Assembly: GCA_000153145.1 (NCBI GenBank)
Contig: CH672415.1
Span: 313,854 to 377,853, forward strand
DNA from: a marine actinobacterium PHSC20C1
GTDB lineage: Bacteria > Actinomycetota > Actinomycetes > Actinomycetales > Microbacteriaceae
Reading direction: 5' to 3'
Length of the DNA: 64,000 nt
The notes under the pieces were generated by a model. The model saw only the letters and a list, made by a program, of their open reading frames with translations. It was not told the origin of the DNA and made no database searches. How positions within the stretch are numbered: the first letter of the stretch is position 1; every line of letters starts with the position of its first letter. A program made the translations under genes and the position numbers. Positions 1 through 13,691 of this stretch are shown in pieces.

Positions 1-290
1 CATTGGCGTACGTTGTTTCGTATCCTGAGCTAGCGCGCACGATCAAGAACCTCCAGAACTTCTACGGAAGCCGCTACCTGTTCACTCTCTTCGCGGTGGG
101 ATTCGTCATCTACTTGGTGATGAACCTGACGCTGTCGTACATCGCTCGCTACGCCGCGAAACGCAGCGGACCGAAGCTCGGCAAGGTTACGCCAGACACC
201 CCAAAGGTGCCTGGAGCCGACGGTACGCGAGCGATAACCATTCCGCGTGGCGGGGGTAGCTATGGTGATACGGGTAGGGCACCGAAGTAG
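1..290 (+). CDS. Amino-acid (glutamate-type) ABC transporter permease, C-terminal part
   Basis: This is the 3' end of a gene that starts before the window; the reading frame is open from base 3 and stops with TAG at 288-290. The visible 95 residues hold one hydrophobic segment (FTLFAVGFVIYLVMNLTLSYI) followed by a basic stretch and a Gly/Pro/Lys-rich tail. The segment ending in 'LTLSYIARY' resembles the last membrane helix of polar amino-acid permeases of the HisM/GluD type, which form the channel of an ABC importer in the cytoplasmic membrane. The partner genes would lie to the left of the window. A family call from one helix is only moderately safe. Confidence 0.6.
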   Translation, partial: LAYVVSYPELARTIKNLQNFYGSRYLFTLFAVGFVIYLVMNLTLSYIARYAAKRSGPKLGKVTPDTPKVPGADGTRAITIPRGGGSYGDTGRAPK

Positions 291-638
291 CCCAGCGTCG
301 TTTCTGGGCAGTGCCCATTCAGGACATGGACTGAGCCAGCACCGCCAACGGCAACGGGCCGGTCGAGAACGTTCGCAGTGGTGCCCTTGGCCCATTAGTG
401 ACGAGCCCTAACCGATGCGGCGGCCACCCGATCGAAATCGACAGTCAGCAAAGTTGAACGGTCGCACAAGGTGCTGCGACTAATGTTTTCACCCAACTTT
501 CCGACGACTTGACTGCGGTGACAGGAATTGACCCCAATCGGGGGAAGTAGGCGTAGCATTTCAGCTAAATTGAGGTTTTCCCAAAATAATGGCCTCGGTT
601 CCAATCGAGTACTCAACAAGTGAGCAGGGTCAAAGATT
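291..638. other. Non-coding stretch between permease and small secreted protein
   Basis: No convincing gene. A short inverted repeat (GCCCAG/CTGGGC, 291-311) just after the permease stop could be a weak terminator but has no T-run. The part from about 520 to 638 is richer in A/T than the surroundings and probably holds the promoter of the following secreted-protein gene; I cannot point to a clear -35/-10 pair. Confidence 0.4.
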
Positions 639-1013
639 ATGAAAAAGTTGTCCGCATCAGCCGTCATTGCCTTTATCGTCGCCGGCTCAATCCTCGGGGC
701 AGCGCCTGCCCATGCTGTCTCCGCCCCAGTCTGTTCTATCTCGGTCGGGAGTAAAATTTCGGCGGCCGGCAAGCTGACTTTCTACCCATCCGCAAAGTGT
801 GACAAGGCGACCAAGACCATAATTATTTCCAATTGGAGCCCCACGGGCACGTCGCCCATCAAGTATCACCTGAACAAACCTGCCGGGACGTATGCGGGAA
901 ACTCGGTCACGATGACGTCAAGCAAACCCGGTAAATATTGCATTCTTGTCACTGTTGACTGGTCGTATGGACCGTTCGAGATGGTGTCTAAGAAGGTCTG
1001 CCGAGTTCGTTGA
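639..1013 (+). CDS. Small secreted protein with signal peptide, function unknown
   Basis: 124 residues. The N-terminus is a typical Sec signal peptide: MKKL, a hydrophobic core (SAVIAFIVAGSILG) and an AHA-type signal peptidase I site near residue 26. The mature part is about 98 residues, has four cysteines (in VCSIS, KCDK, YCIL, VCRVR) that could form two disulfides, and is rich in Ser, Thr, Lys and Tyr in a pattern that suggests a small beta-sandwich. The alternation of short beta-like strands resembles Ig-like extracellular modules, but I do not recognise the family. It stands alone between non-coding stretches and its base composition is lower in GC than the neighbouring pheS, so it may be an accessory gene. 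Confidence 0.7.
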   Translation: MKKLSASAVIAFIVAGSILGAAPAHAVSAPVCSISVGSKISAAGKLTFYPSAKCDKATKTIIISNWSPTGTSPIKYHLNKPAGTYAGNSVTMTSSKPGKYCILVTVDWSYGPFEMVSKKVCRVR

Positions 1014-2352
<1,339 letters not shown>

Positions 2353-2353
<1 letters not shown>

Positions 2354-4845
2354 TGAAAGTTCCCATGAGTTGGTTGCGGGAATTCGTAGAGATCCCCGCA
2401 GACATCACGCACGAGCAGGTTCATGCTGCCCTCGTAAAGGTCGGGTTCGAAGAGGAAGACGTTCACGACTTCGAAATTTCGGGCCCTGTAGTGGTCGGCC
2501 AGGTGGTTGAATTCGTTGGCGAACCGCAGTCGAATGGCAAGACCATCAATTGGTGCCAAGTGGATGTCGGTGAGGCCGAGCCTCGCGGGATCGTCTGCGG
2601 CGCGCACAACTTTGCCGTCGGGGACAAGGTCGTTGTTACGCTGCCGGGCTCAGTTCTGCCCGGCCCATTCCCGATTGCCGCCCGCAAGACGTATGGTCAT
2701 GTTTCGGATGGGATGATCGCCTCGACACGTGAACTCGGACTCGGAGATGAGCACGACGGAATTCTTGTCCTCTCCTCTCTGGGACTCGACCCCGAGATCG
2801 GCACGAACGCAATCGAATTGCTTGGTCTGGATGACTTCGCCGTCGAAATCAACGTCACACCTGACCGTGGCTATGCCATGTCAATTCGCGGCGTTGCTCG
2901 AGAGTTCGCACTCTCGACGGGCGCAACGTACACCGACCCGGCCGGCGCGCCAACGCTGACTGAAGCCAGCGGCTATTCGGTTGTTGTCAATGACGAGTCT
3001 CCGATTCGGGGCCGCGGCGGCGTTCGAGCTTTCGTAACTCGTGTCGTGCGGAATGTGGATGTCACCAAGCCGACGCCCTCGTGGATGATTACGCGCCTGA
3101 CGCTCGCCGGCATCCGATCAATCTCATTGACGGTCGACATCACCAACTACGTGATGCTCGAGCTGGGGCAGCCGATCCACGCCTACGACCTTGACCGTGT
3201 TTCTGGCGGGCTGACGGTTCGTCGGGCGCTGGCAGGGGAGACTCTCACGACGCTCGATGCTAAGTTGCGCACGCTGAACCCCGAAGATTTGCTCATTACC
3301 GATGACTCTGGCCCTATCGGCCTGGCCGGAGTGATGGGGGGAGCGAGCACCGAGATCACGGATGCTTCGACGAATGTTCTTATCGAGGCAGCCAACTTCG
3401 AGCCGATCTCCATCGCGCGTACCGCTCGCCGCCACAAACTGGGTAGTGAGGCTTCACGCCGCTTCGAGCGCGGAGTTGACCCGCTGGTGGCACCTGCTGC
3501 TGCCGCTCGGGTTGTCGAGCTGCTTGTTGAGCTGGGTGGAGGCTCTGTCGACACGCTCGGTAGCGATTTGCTTTCAGAGCACGCTCCAGAAGCTATCGAG
3601 TTGCCAGAGGAATACGTTGAGGGTCTCATCGGTGTGCGTTATTCGGCCGACGAGATTACTGATTCGCTCACGGCGATTGGTACGCACGTTGAAGTAACTG
3701 CTTCCGGATGGCGTGTGACGCCGCCGAGTTGGCGTCCCGATTTGGACGACAAAACGACGCTCGCTGAGGAAGTAGCGCGCATTGTCGGTTACGACCGTAT
3801 TCCGTCGGTTCTTCCCGTTGCGCCTCCCGGCCGCGGATTGAGTCGGGCACAGCGGCTTCGTCGCATTGTGGCCAATAGCCTTGCGGCATCCGGTCTCACT
3901 GAGGTGCTCGCGTATCCGTTTATTTCAACGGCATCGAATGAACTATTTGGTTCGCCATTTGCTGGGGGAGTAGCGGAGATTAGGCTCGCAAACGCTCTCG
4001 ATCCGGATGCTGCGTCGATGCGTCGCTCGCTCCTGCCTGGATTGACGGTGATCGCTCACCGCAATGTGTCGCGCGGTCTCACTGACGTTGCGCTTTTTGA
4101 AGTGGGAACGGTGTTCTTGCCGGAGGCCGGTCGGGCCTATGGCAGCGGCGATCTCCCGGTGGGTTACGAGTTGCCGAGCGATTCAGCTCTGTCGGAGCTA
4201 CATGGAAGCGTTCCTGCTCAGCCGTGGCATGTTGCTGCGCTGTTCGTTGGCGATGCGGTGACGCGTCAGCCGGGGCAGCAAGCAGTTTCTCGTGGCTTGG
4301 CTGATGCTCTGTCCACCGTTCAGCAACTGGCCTCCACGCTTTCGGTGCAGATCGAGGTCGTGACCGGCAGCCACCAGGCGATGCATCCTGGCCGAACCGC
4401 CGAGCTTCGCGTTGGCGACAGCGTTGTTGGTTTTGCGGGCGAATTACTGCCAGCGTTGGCAGCGGAGCTTGACTTGCCTCGCGTCGTTGCGCTAGTCGAG
4501 CTTGATCTGAACGCGCTAATCGAGAGTGCTGCCGTGGATGTCGCGGCGACACCGATTGTGTCGTTCCCGGCCGCTACCCAGGATGTTTCATTGGTAGTGC
4601 CCGAGGCTGTTGAGGCGGGTGCAGTGTTGTCGATCATCCGAGAGGGCGCTGGCGAGCTGTTGGAAGACGTTCGACTTGTCGACGACTATCGTGGCGCAGG
4701 CATCCCGGAAGGCCGTAAGTCGTTGACCTTCGCGCTTCGTTTCCGTGCCGTAGATCGCACTTTGACTCAGGCTGAAGCCACCGAAGCGAAGAATGCCGCG
4801 GTTGCTCTTGCCGCTGACCGCGTTTCGGCTGAACTCCGCGAGTAG
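2353..4845 (+). CDS. pheT: Phenylalanine--tRNA ligase beta subunit
   Basis: Large subunit (830 residues, normal for the long bacterial form) of phenylalanyl-tRNA synthetase; it binds tRNA-Phe and edits mischarged tyrosine. In order I see an EMAP-like tRNA-binding domain at about residues 40-150 (GXVVGQVVEF start, NWCQVDVG, RGIVCGAHNF), the B3/B4 editing region (VNVTPDRGYAMSIRGVAREFA and the ITNYVMLELGQPIHAYD segment), a B5 domain, a catalytic-like core, and an ending FDX-ACB anticodon-binding domain (FPAATQDVSLVVPE ... KSLTFALRFRA). Starts with ATG overlapping the pheS stop by one base. The operon ends at the strong terminator at 4864-4902. Confidence 0.95.
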
Positions 4846-4863
4846 CTATCTCCTCACCCGATG

Positions 4864-4902
4864 AAGCCGGTTGTCATTCTCAGGATGACAACCGGCTTTT
4901 TT
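4864..4902 (+). terminator. Rho-independent terminator of pheST
   Basis: A perfect 14-bp inverted repeat (AAGCCGGTTGTCAT at 4864-4877 with ATGACAACCGGCTT at 4885-4898), a 7-nt loop and a run of T residues (4897-4902). It starts 18 nt after the pheT stop. The A-run on the other side could make it work in both directions, but no gene converges on it. Confidence 0.92.
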
Positions 4903-5179
4903 GCGTCAGGGCGAGGCATTCTCGCAGGATTCGGCACGATGTGACCCGCGAGGCTGAGCGTATCGATTAGCCTGCCGCGGTCTCCGGGCGCTATCCTAGA
5001 AATGTGACCGACTTCCGCACTTGCAGCCAGCGATTCTCGCTGAGCTTTGTGGTGCCGTCTTCGCCGGTTCTCCGCGGGGCTGACGAGCGACGATAGGCGG
5101 AGTATTGCCACGACCCACGAGGTTGTGTGATTCGCCGCCGCAAGTGTTCTCGTTTCCGAACCCACCTCGAAGGTAATCC
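4903..5179. other. Promoter region of the arginine operon
   Basis: No gene seen. TATCCT at 4992-4997 is a possible -10 box, which would give an untranslated leader of about 180 nt in front of argC. I looked for ArgR-type operator palindromes and do not see a convincing pair. A purine stretch (CGAAGGTAA) ahead of the argC ATG is the ribosome binding site. Confidence 0.4.
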
Positions 5180-6226
5180 ATGTCAATTTCGGTCGCTGTG
5201 GCCGGTGCCAGCGGTTATGCCGGTGGCGAGCTTCTCCGCCTGCTTTCCACTCATCCAGAGTTCGATGTCACTACGGTGACGGCGTTTAGCAACGCCGGTC
5301 AGCGTCTCGTCGATGTGCAACCGCACTTGCGTTCGCTCGCGCACCTCGTTCTCCAACCGACCGAGCCGTCGGTGCTCGCTGGACACGATGTTGTTTTCTT
5401 CGCACTGCCGCACGGTAAATCTGGTGCGCTCACTGCCGAGCTCGGTCCAGACACGCTCGTGGTTGATTGCGGCGCCGATCATCGACTGACGTCCGAAGCC
5501 GACTGGGCTGCGTTCTATGGCGGTGAATACTTTGGCGCGTGGGATTACGGAATGCCAGAACTGCTGCACTCTGCTGGTGGCACGCAACGACAAGTGCTTG
5601 CCGGTTCGAAGCGTATTGCGGTGCCCGGATGCAATGTGACGGCAATTACGCTGGCCCTTGCCCCCGGCATCCGGTCCTCGCTTATTGAGGCCGAGGACAT
5701 CGTTGCGGTACTTGCTGTCGGCCCTTCAGGTGCGGGTAAGAGTTTGAAGGTGAACTTGCTTGCGAGCGAAATGATGGGTTCCGCTTCGGCATATGCCGTC
5801 GGTGGTACACACCGGCACACTCCCGAGATTTCTCAGAATCTCAAGGTCGCTGGCGCAGCATCGGTCAGCGTTTCGTTTACCCCGATGCTTGTTCCTATGT
5901 CGCGAGGAATTTTGGCGACGTCGACCGCGAAGTTGGCTGATGGCGTCACTGCCGCGCAGGTTCGTGAAGCGTGGGAGACCGCGTACGCTGACGAACCCTT
6001 CGTGCACGTGTTGCCAGAAGGAGCATTCCCGCGCACGGCGGACACGCTCGGGGCGAATACTGCGCTCATTGGTCTCGCGATTGATGAGGCAGCGCGTCGC
6101 GTTGTTGTTGTCAGTGCGATCGACAATCTTGTTAAGGGCACAGCAGGGGCCGCCATTCAATCGACAAATATTGCGTTGGGGCTCGACGAAACTCTCGGCC
6201 TTGCGCTGGACGGAGTAGCACCATGA
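5180..6226 (+). CDS. argC: N-acetyl-gamma-glutamyl-phosphate reductase
   Basis: Third step of arginine synthesis: NADPH-dependent reduction of N-acetylglutamyl phosphate to the semialdehyde. 348 residues, the usual size. The N-terminus has the Rossmann fold signature GASGYAGGE (residues 9-17). The catalytic cysteine is C151 in the VPGCNVTA motif, preceded by the family string YGMPEL, and followed by the segment [10 protein letters not shown] and the [12 protein letters not shown] block that holds the conserved His. First gene of a seven-gene arg operon; its stop overlaps the argJ start by four bases (ATGA). No ArgR gene is in the operon. Confidence 0.96.
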   Translation: MSISVAVAGASGYAGGELLRLLSTHPEFDVTTVTAFSNAGQRLVDVQPHLRSLAHLVLQPTEPSVLAGHDVVFFALPHGKSGALTAELGPDTLVVDCGADHRLTSEADWAAFYGGEYFGAWDYGMPELLHSAGGTQRQVLAGSKRIAVPGCNVTAITLALAPGIRSSLIEAEDIVAVLAVGPSGAGKSLKVNLLASEMMGSASAYAVGGTHRHTPEISQNLKVAGAASVSVSFTPMLVPMSRGILATSTAKLADGVTAAQVREAWETAYADEPFVHVLPEGAFPRTADTLGANTALIGLAIDEAARRVVVVSAIDNLVKGTAGAAIQSTNIALGLDETLGLALDGVAP

Positions 6227-7374
6227 GTGTCACAGCAGCCGCAGGGTTCGAAGCAGCAGGCGTCGAGGCAGGATTGAAAGCGAGTGGCGGACTGGACGTC
6301 GCACTTGTCGTAAACCGTGGACCACGGTTCGACGCCGCAGCAGTATTTACAAGCAACCGCGCTCAAGCGCATCCGATTATCTGGTCGAAGCAGGTCATTG
6401 ATGACGGGGTTGTGTCGGCGATTGCCCTCAACTCTGGCGGAGCGAACTGTTTCACTGGGCCGCAAGGTTTTCAGGTCACTCACGCAACTGCCGAGCACGT
6501 CGCAGCGGCACTCGATGCTTCGGCCGGTGACATTCTTGTTTGTTCCACGGGACTGATCGGGGAACCGCTTCCGCAAGACAAGGTGCTCTCGGGCATGAGC
6601 GCGGCGATCGCTGCGCTCAGCACAGATGGTGGCACCGATGCTTCGTTGGCGATCATGACGACGGACAGCAAGCCCAAGACCGCCGTAGAGACTGGCACCG
6701 GTTACACGGTAGGCGGGATGGCGAAGGGTGCAGGGATGCTCGCGCCTGGTCTTGCCACCATGCTCGTGGTTATCACCACCGACGCCGCTGTCGCCTCAGC
6801 CGACCTCGATCGTGCACTGCGCGAAGCGACGCGGGTGAGTTTCGACCGCCTTGACTCTGACGGTTGCATGTCGACCAACGACCAGGTCAGCGTTTTGGCT
6901 TCTGGCGCGTCGGGAGTCACTCCTGACAATGAGGAGTTTGCCGCCGTTCTCACTGACATTTGCCGTGACCTCGCCGAACAGCTTCAGGCTGACGCGGAGG
7001 GTTCGAGCCATGAGATCCGCATCGAGGTTATTGGTGCGGCTAGCGAAGATGAGGCTGTAGTCGTTGGGCGTTCGGTTGCCCGCAACAACCTCTTCAAAGC
7101 CGCGATCTTCGGCAACGATCCCAACTGGGGTCGAGTTCTTGCTGCGATCGGAACCACGGATGCCGCTTTCGACCCGTATGCGGTCGATGTTTCGATGAAT
7201 GGTGTGCGGGTCTGCCACGCTGGCGCCCCTGACCGTTCGCGCGACGAGGTGGATCTCACGGGGCGTACCGTTCACGTGCTGATTGATCTTGCGACGGGCG
7301 ACGCCGAGGCAACAATTTTGACCAACGACCTCACGCACGATTACGTGCATGAGAACAGCGCGTACTCAAGCTGA
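6223..7374 (+). CDS. argJ: Bifunctional ornithine acetyltransferase / N-acetylglutamate synthase
   Basis: Transfers the acetyl group from N-acetylornithine to glutamate, which recycles acetate in the arginine pathway (cyclic route); many ArgJ proteins also make N-acetylglutamate from acetyl-CoA. 383 residues. The precursor cuts itself in front of the threonine of the ATML motif (T179, in the string [13 protein letters not shown]), giving alpha and beta chains; the preceding KGAGML segment is also intact. The C-terminal part has the [13 protein letters not shown] motif typical of the family. Overlaps argC by four bases and argB by one base. Because ArgJ is present, argA and argE are not needed here. 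Confidence 0.95.
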   Translation: MSVTAAAGFEAAGVEAGLKASGGLDVALVVNRGPRFDAAAVFTSNRAQAHPIIWSKQVIDDGVVSAIALNSGGANCFTGPQGFQVTHATAEHVAAALDASAGDILVCSTGLIGEPLPQDKVLSGMSAAIAALSTDGGTDASLAIMTTDSKPKTAVETGTGYTVGGMAKGAGMLAPGLATMLVVITTDAAVASADLDRALREATRVSFDRLDSDGCMSTNDQVSVLASGASGVTPDNEEFAAVLTDICRDLAEQLQADAEGSSHEIRIEVIGAASEDEAVVVGRSVARNNLFKAAIFGNDPNWGRVLAAIGTTDAAFDPYAVDVSMNGVRVCHAGAPDRSRDEVDLTGRTVHVLIDLATGDAEATILTNDLTHDYVHENSAYSS

Positions 7375-8288
7375 TGCCGGCGTACACACACGGTCCAGCT
7401 CACGAGCAGGCAATGACCAAGGCAGGGGTGCTCATTGAGGCTCTGCCGTGGCTGAAACGTTTCCGTAACCGCATCATTGTGGTCAAGTTTGGTGGAAACG
7501 CCATGATCAATGACGAACTCAAGCGTGCTTTCGTGCAGGACATGGTCTATTTGCGTCTCGCAGGTGTTCGCCCGGTGATCGTCCACGGTGGCGGGCCTCA
7601 GATCACCAAAGAATTGAAGATTCGCGGTATCGAGTCGGAGTTCCGTGCCGGCTATCGGGTCACCACTGAAGAGTCGATTGATGTTGTCCGTGATGTGCTC
7701 ACGGATCAGGTTGGTGCCGAACTCGTCGACCTCATCAATGAGCATGGTGATTTAGCCAATGGAATCGCGGGTCATGAGCATTCGCTGTTTACTGGTGAGC
7801 GCATGATCAAGCACATCGAGGGTGAGCGGATCGATCTGGGTCTCGTTGGTAATGTGACTGAAGTTGACCCTCAGCGCGTGCTCCACGTCTTGGCTGCTGA
7901 CCGCATCCCTGTAGTTTCGACCCTTGCCCAAGATGGTGGGGATGTCGAAGATGATGGTTCTGGTCTGCTGAATGTTAATGCGGATTCTGCCGCTGCAGCA
8001 CTGGCGATTGCTCTCGATGCGGCAAAGCTCGTGATCTTGACGGACGTTTCAGGGCTATACAGCGATTGGCCGAACCGGGAGTCCCTCGTCTCGATCATCA
8101 ACACGGATGAGTTGCGCGAGCTACTGCCGAGCCTCGAGTCGGGAATGATTCCTAAGATGACCGCGTGCTTAGCCGCGGTTGATGCTGGGGTTCCCAAAGC
8201 CGCGATTATCGATGGCCGCGCGCCGCACTCAATCCTGCTCGAAGTATTCACGCAAGATGGAATTGGCACCGAGGTGGTACCCGCATGA
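7374..8288 (+). CDS. argB: Acetylglutamate kinase
   Basis: Phosphorylates N-acetylglutamate with ATP, the usual feedback-controlled step of arginine synthesis. 304 residues. The amino-acid kinase signature VKFGGNAM is at residues 37-44 and the substrate loop HGGGPQI follows. An N-terminal helix of about 30 residues before the kinase core (PAHEQAMTKAGVLIEALPWLKRF) is the mark of the hexameric, arginine-inhibited type of this enzyme, so feedback inhibition by arginine is likely. The nucleotide-binding GLVGNVTEV and LTDVSGLY strings are intact. Start ATG overlaps the argJ TGA by one base; the end overlaps argD by four. Confidence 0.95.
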   Translation: MPAYTHGPAHEQAMTKAGVLIEALPWLKRFRNRIIVVKFGGNAMINDELKRAFVQDMVYLRLAGVRPVIVHGGGPQITKELKIRGIESEFRAGYRVTTEESIDVVRDVLTDQVGAELVDLINEHGDLANGIAGHEHSLFTGERMIKHIEGERIDLGLVGNVTEVDPQRVLHVLAADRIPVVSTLAQDGGDVEDDGSGLLNVNADSAAAALAIALDAAKLVILTDVSGLYSDWPNRESLVSIINTDELRELLPSLESGMIPKMTACLAAVDAGVPKAAIIDGRAPHSILLEVFTQDGIGTEVVPA

Positions 8289-9472
8289 CCTGGAAAGACG
8301 ATTACGCGCACCGCATGATGAACACTTTTGGTGTGCCCAAAGTTGAGCTCGTTCGCGGTGAGGGCTGCGCGGTCTTCGATTCTGATGGCAAACGTTACCT
8401 CGACTTTTTGGCCGGAATTGCGGTCAACTCGCTCGGACACAATCACCCGGCGGTCGTTGGTGCGCTGACGAACCAAGCCAATCTTCTGCACGTCTCAAAC
8501 TTCTTTGCGACGGAACCGCAGCTGGCGCTCGCCGAACGCCTCTTGCGCATTTCGGGCGCTGGCGACGATGGACGAGTGTTCTTCGCGAACTCCGGCACGG
8601 AAGCGAACGAGGCGGCAATCAAGCTGGCTCGTCGTACCGGTCGGCCCCGCATCCTCTCGCTGCAGGATTCTTTTCACGGTCGCTCAATTGGCGCGCTGTC
8701 TATTACGGGCAAGGCGGCTCTCCGTGAGCCGTTCGAGCCGCTGCTGCCCAATGTCGAGCACATTGACACCACGATCGAAGCGTTGACCGCTGCGATTGGG
8801 CCGGATGTCGCAGCACTCTTCGTTGAGCCTATAAAGGGAGAAGCCGGGGTGCGTGAACTTCCCGCCGGTTATCTCGAGGCAGCACGTGAACTGACAACTC
8901 AGCACGGCGTTCTGCTCATCGTCGACGAAATTCAGACGGGGGCTGGACGCACAGGAAACTGGTTTGGCTTCCAGGAGAGCGGTATTGTTCCCGACGCCAT
9001 CACGCTCGCGAAGGGCATTGGCGGGGGAGTGCCGATTGGTGCTCTCGTGACGTTTGGTGCGGCATCCACTCTGCTGCAACCAGGTCAGCACGGCACAACC
9101 TTTGGCGGAAACCCGCTGGTCTGTGCCGTCTCTGACGCGGTGCTTGCGCAGATCGAAGCAGACGACCTCGTCGCGAATGCCGCCCAGCGCGGCGCAGAGC
9201 TGCGCACGGCGCTTACGGCACTGGATTCTCCGCTCATTAACGACCTCCGCGGGCGCGGCCTCCTGATCGGTATCGGCCTCGCTGAGCCTGTTGCGCCTCA
9301 GATTGTCGCGTTAGCGCTCGAACACGGGCTGATCATCAATGCCCCTAACGAGTCAACGATTCGACTGGCCCCACCCCTGATTGTCGGCGACGACGAGATC
9401 GCCGAATTCATCACAACGTTCAGCACCGTGTTGAACGCAGTATCTAGTGCAGCACCTACGGAGGCATCATGA
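8285..9472 (+). CDS. argD: Acetylornithine aminotransferase
   Basis: PLP-dependent class III aminotransferase that converts N-acetylglutamate semialdehyde to N-acetylornithine. 395 residues. Visible motifs: FANSGTEANEAAIKLAR, the substrate/PLP segment DSFHGRSIGALS, the PLP-binding Asp in the IVDEIQTGAGRTG string, and the Schiff-base lysine K243 in ITLAKGIGGGVPIGA, followed by GTTFGGNPLVC. Overlaps argB and argF by four bases each, so it is translated as part of the operon. Confidence 0.95.
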   Translation: MTWKDDYAHRMMNTFGVPKVELVRGEGCAVFDSDGKRYLDFLAGIAVNSLGHNHPAVVGALTNQANLLHVSNFFATEPQLALAERLLRISGAGDDGRVFFANSGTEANEAAIKLARRTGRPRILSLQDSFHGRSIGALSITGKAALREPFEPLLPNVEHIDTTIEALTAAIGPDVAALFVEPIKGEAGVRELPAGYLEAARELTTQHGVLLIVDEIQTGAGRTGNWFGFQESGIVPDAITLAKGIGGGVPIGALVTFGAASTLLQPGQHGTTFGGNPLVCAVSDAVLAQIEADDLVANAAQRGAELRTALTALDSPLINDLRGRGLLIGIGLAEPVAPQIVALALEHGLIINAPNESTIRLAPPLIVGDDEIAEFITTFSTVLNAVSSAAPTEAS

Positions 9473-10395
9473 CTCGGCACTTTCTTCGCGACGATGACCT
9501 CAGTCCGCTCGAGCAGTCAACAATCTTGGATCTTGCAGAGCAGGTCAAGACCGATCGTTGGGCACGCAAACCTCTGGCGGGCCCTCAAACAGTCGCCGTA
9601 ATCTTCGACAAGTCGTCGACTCGCACGCGCGTATCGTTCGCTGTGGGCATCGCGGATCTGGGCGGTTCTCCGCTCATAATCTCAACGGCTAACAGTCAGC
9701 TCGGTGGCAAAGAGACTGCTTCCGATACTGCGCGCGTACTCGAACGCCAAGTGGCTGCGATTGTGTGGCGTACCTACGGCCAGCAGGGTCTTATCGAAAT
9801 GGCTCACGGAACCCAGGTTCCTGTCATCAATGCCCTCAGCGACGAATTCCACCCGTGCCAGCTGCTCGCCGATCTGCTTACTATCCGTGAGCACAAGGGT
9901 GATCTCAAGGGACTTACCGTCGCCTTCCTCGGTGATGGTGCAGACAACATGGTGCACTCGTACCTCCTTGCCGGTGCGACTGCGGGAATGCACGTGCGCA
10001 TTGCGTGCCCCGAGGATTACTTGCCGCTGGCGGATGTCGTGGCCGACGCCGAGAAGATTGCAGCATCCACCGGTGGTTCGATCACCATTCTCACGGATCC
10101 CGCTGTCGCGGTTACTGGTGCCGACGTTGTCGTCACTGACACCTGGGTGTCGATGGGCAAAGAAGACGAGAAGGCAGCTCGCGTTGCTGCTCTTAGCGCA
10201 TACAAGGTGGATGCCGCGATGATGGCGCTAGCCAAGCCAGATGCAATCTTCCTGCACTGCCTTCCAGCCGACCGCGGCTATGAGGTTGAGGCTGATGTTA
10301 TCGACGGACCTCAGAGTGTCATTTGGGATGAGGCGGAGAACCGTCTGCACGCCCAGAAGGCGCTCATGATTTGGCTGCTCGACCAGGCTGCCTAG
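9469..10395 (+). CDS. argF: Ornithine carbamoyltransferase
   Basis: Joins carbamoyl phosphate and ornithine to citrulline. 308 residues, normal for the anabolic enzyme. The carbamoyl-phosphate loop SSTRTR is at residues 49-54, the ornithine-binding segment FHPCQLLADL follows, then the DTWVSMG motif and the HCLPADRGYEV motif with the active-site cysteine near residue 264. Start ATG overlaps argD by four bases. The next gene, argG, follows after 67 nt; in many actinobacteria argR sits at this place, and here it does not. Confidence 0.95.
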   Translation: MTRHFLRDDDLSPLEQSTILDLAEQVKTDRWARKPLAGPQTVAVIFDKSSTRTRVSFAVGIADLGGSPLIISTANSQLGGKETASDTARVLERQVAAIVWRTYGQQGLIEMAHGTQVPVINALSDEFHPCQLLADLLTIREHKGDLKGLTVAFLGDGADNMVHSYLLAGATAGMHVRIACPEDYLPLADVVADAEKIAASTGGSITILTDPAVAVTGADVVVTDTWVSMGKEDEKAARVAALSAYKVDAAMMALAKPDAIFLHCLPADRGYEVEADVIDGPQSVIWDEAENRLHAQKALMIWLLDQAA

Positions 10396-10462
10396 TTTTT
10401 GGCGGTGTGTAGCCGCCGACGTAGTTCCCTAAACTGATTCACGACTTCAAGGAGAAAATCAC
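10396..10462 (+). promoter_or_regulatory. argF-argG gap with putative internal promoter and strong RBS
   Basis: The gap carries TAAACT (about 10431-10436), a possible -10 box for argGH, and an AAGGAGA ribosome binding site 7 nt before the argG ATG. A small hairpin (GGCGG/CCGCC) lies just after argF. This would allow argGH to be expressed apart from argCJBDF. Confidence 0.4.
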
Positions 10463-13101
<2,639 letters not shown>

Positions 13102-13103
13102 AC

Positions 13104-13691
13104 GTGTTCGACCTGCTCAGTCGGCCAGCGACCGAGGTTGCTCCGTTGCTGCTGGGCGCGGTGGTGCGTGTCGGCGAGGTCGCGGTGCGGCTCACCGAGG
13201 TTGAGGCCTATATGGGTGAATCCGATCCTGGATCGCATGCTTTCCGTGGTCGTGGCAAGCGCAACGCTGTCATGTATGGTCCGCCCGGTCATCTGTACAC
13301 CTATTTCACGTACGGAATGCATACGTGCGCCAACGTGGTCTGCATGCCAGAAGGTGTTGCATCGGGAATTTTGTTGCGCGCAGGAGAGGTCGTTGATGGC
13401 GCAGAGATCGCGGCCGAACGTCGTATGGCGTCTCGCGCATTCGCCGATCTCGCCCAAGGGCCGGCACGGCTTGCTGTTGCGCTCGGTATTCGATTGGATG
13501 ACGCGGGAAGCAATTTGGAGTCAGGCCGAGTCCGTCTTGAGCTGCCGCAGTCGCACGCTTCGTTTAGCGCTGGCCCCCGCACCGGAGTTTCAGGGGAGGG
13601 TGGGAGTGCTGAGTATCCGTGGCGTTTTTGGATTCCGGGAGAGCCGAGCGTCTCACCGTATCGACCAGCCGTGAAAAGAAAGCGCAACTAG
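13104..13691 (+). CDS. DNA-3-methyladenine glycosylase (Mpg/AAG family)
   Basis: Base-excision repair enzyme that removes alkylated purines. 195 residues, the usual size of bacterial AAG-type proteins. Family marks are the start region LLSRPATEVAPLLLGAVV, the VRLTEVEAYMGESDPGSHAFRGR segment with the catalytic Glu, the NAVMYGPPGHLYTYFTYGMHTCANVV block with the intercalating Tyr region, and GPARLAVALGI. GTG start two bases after argH. The C-terminal PEFQGRVG-like ending of other members is slightly changed here but the length is normal. Unrelated in function to arginine synthesis. Confidence 0.93.
   Translation: MFDLLSRPATEVAPLLLGAVVRVGEVAVRLTEVEAYMGESDPGSHAFRGRGKRNAVMYGPPGHLYTYFTYGMHTCANVVCMPEGVASGILLRAGEVVDGAEIAAERRMASRAFADLAQGPARLAVALGIRLDDAGSNLESGRVRLELPQSHASFSAGPRTGVSGEGGSAEYPWRFWIPGEPSVSPYRPAVKRKRN

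Noticed and set aside
395-772. 125-codon minus-strand frame over the start of the small secreted protein
   Set aside because: No ribosome binding site or known domain; the plus-strand gene has a clear signal peptide.
4854-5186. 110-codon minus-strand frame between pheT and argC
   Set aside because: It runs through the pheT terminator hairpin and the argC promoter region and resembles no family.
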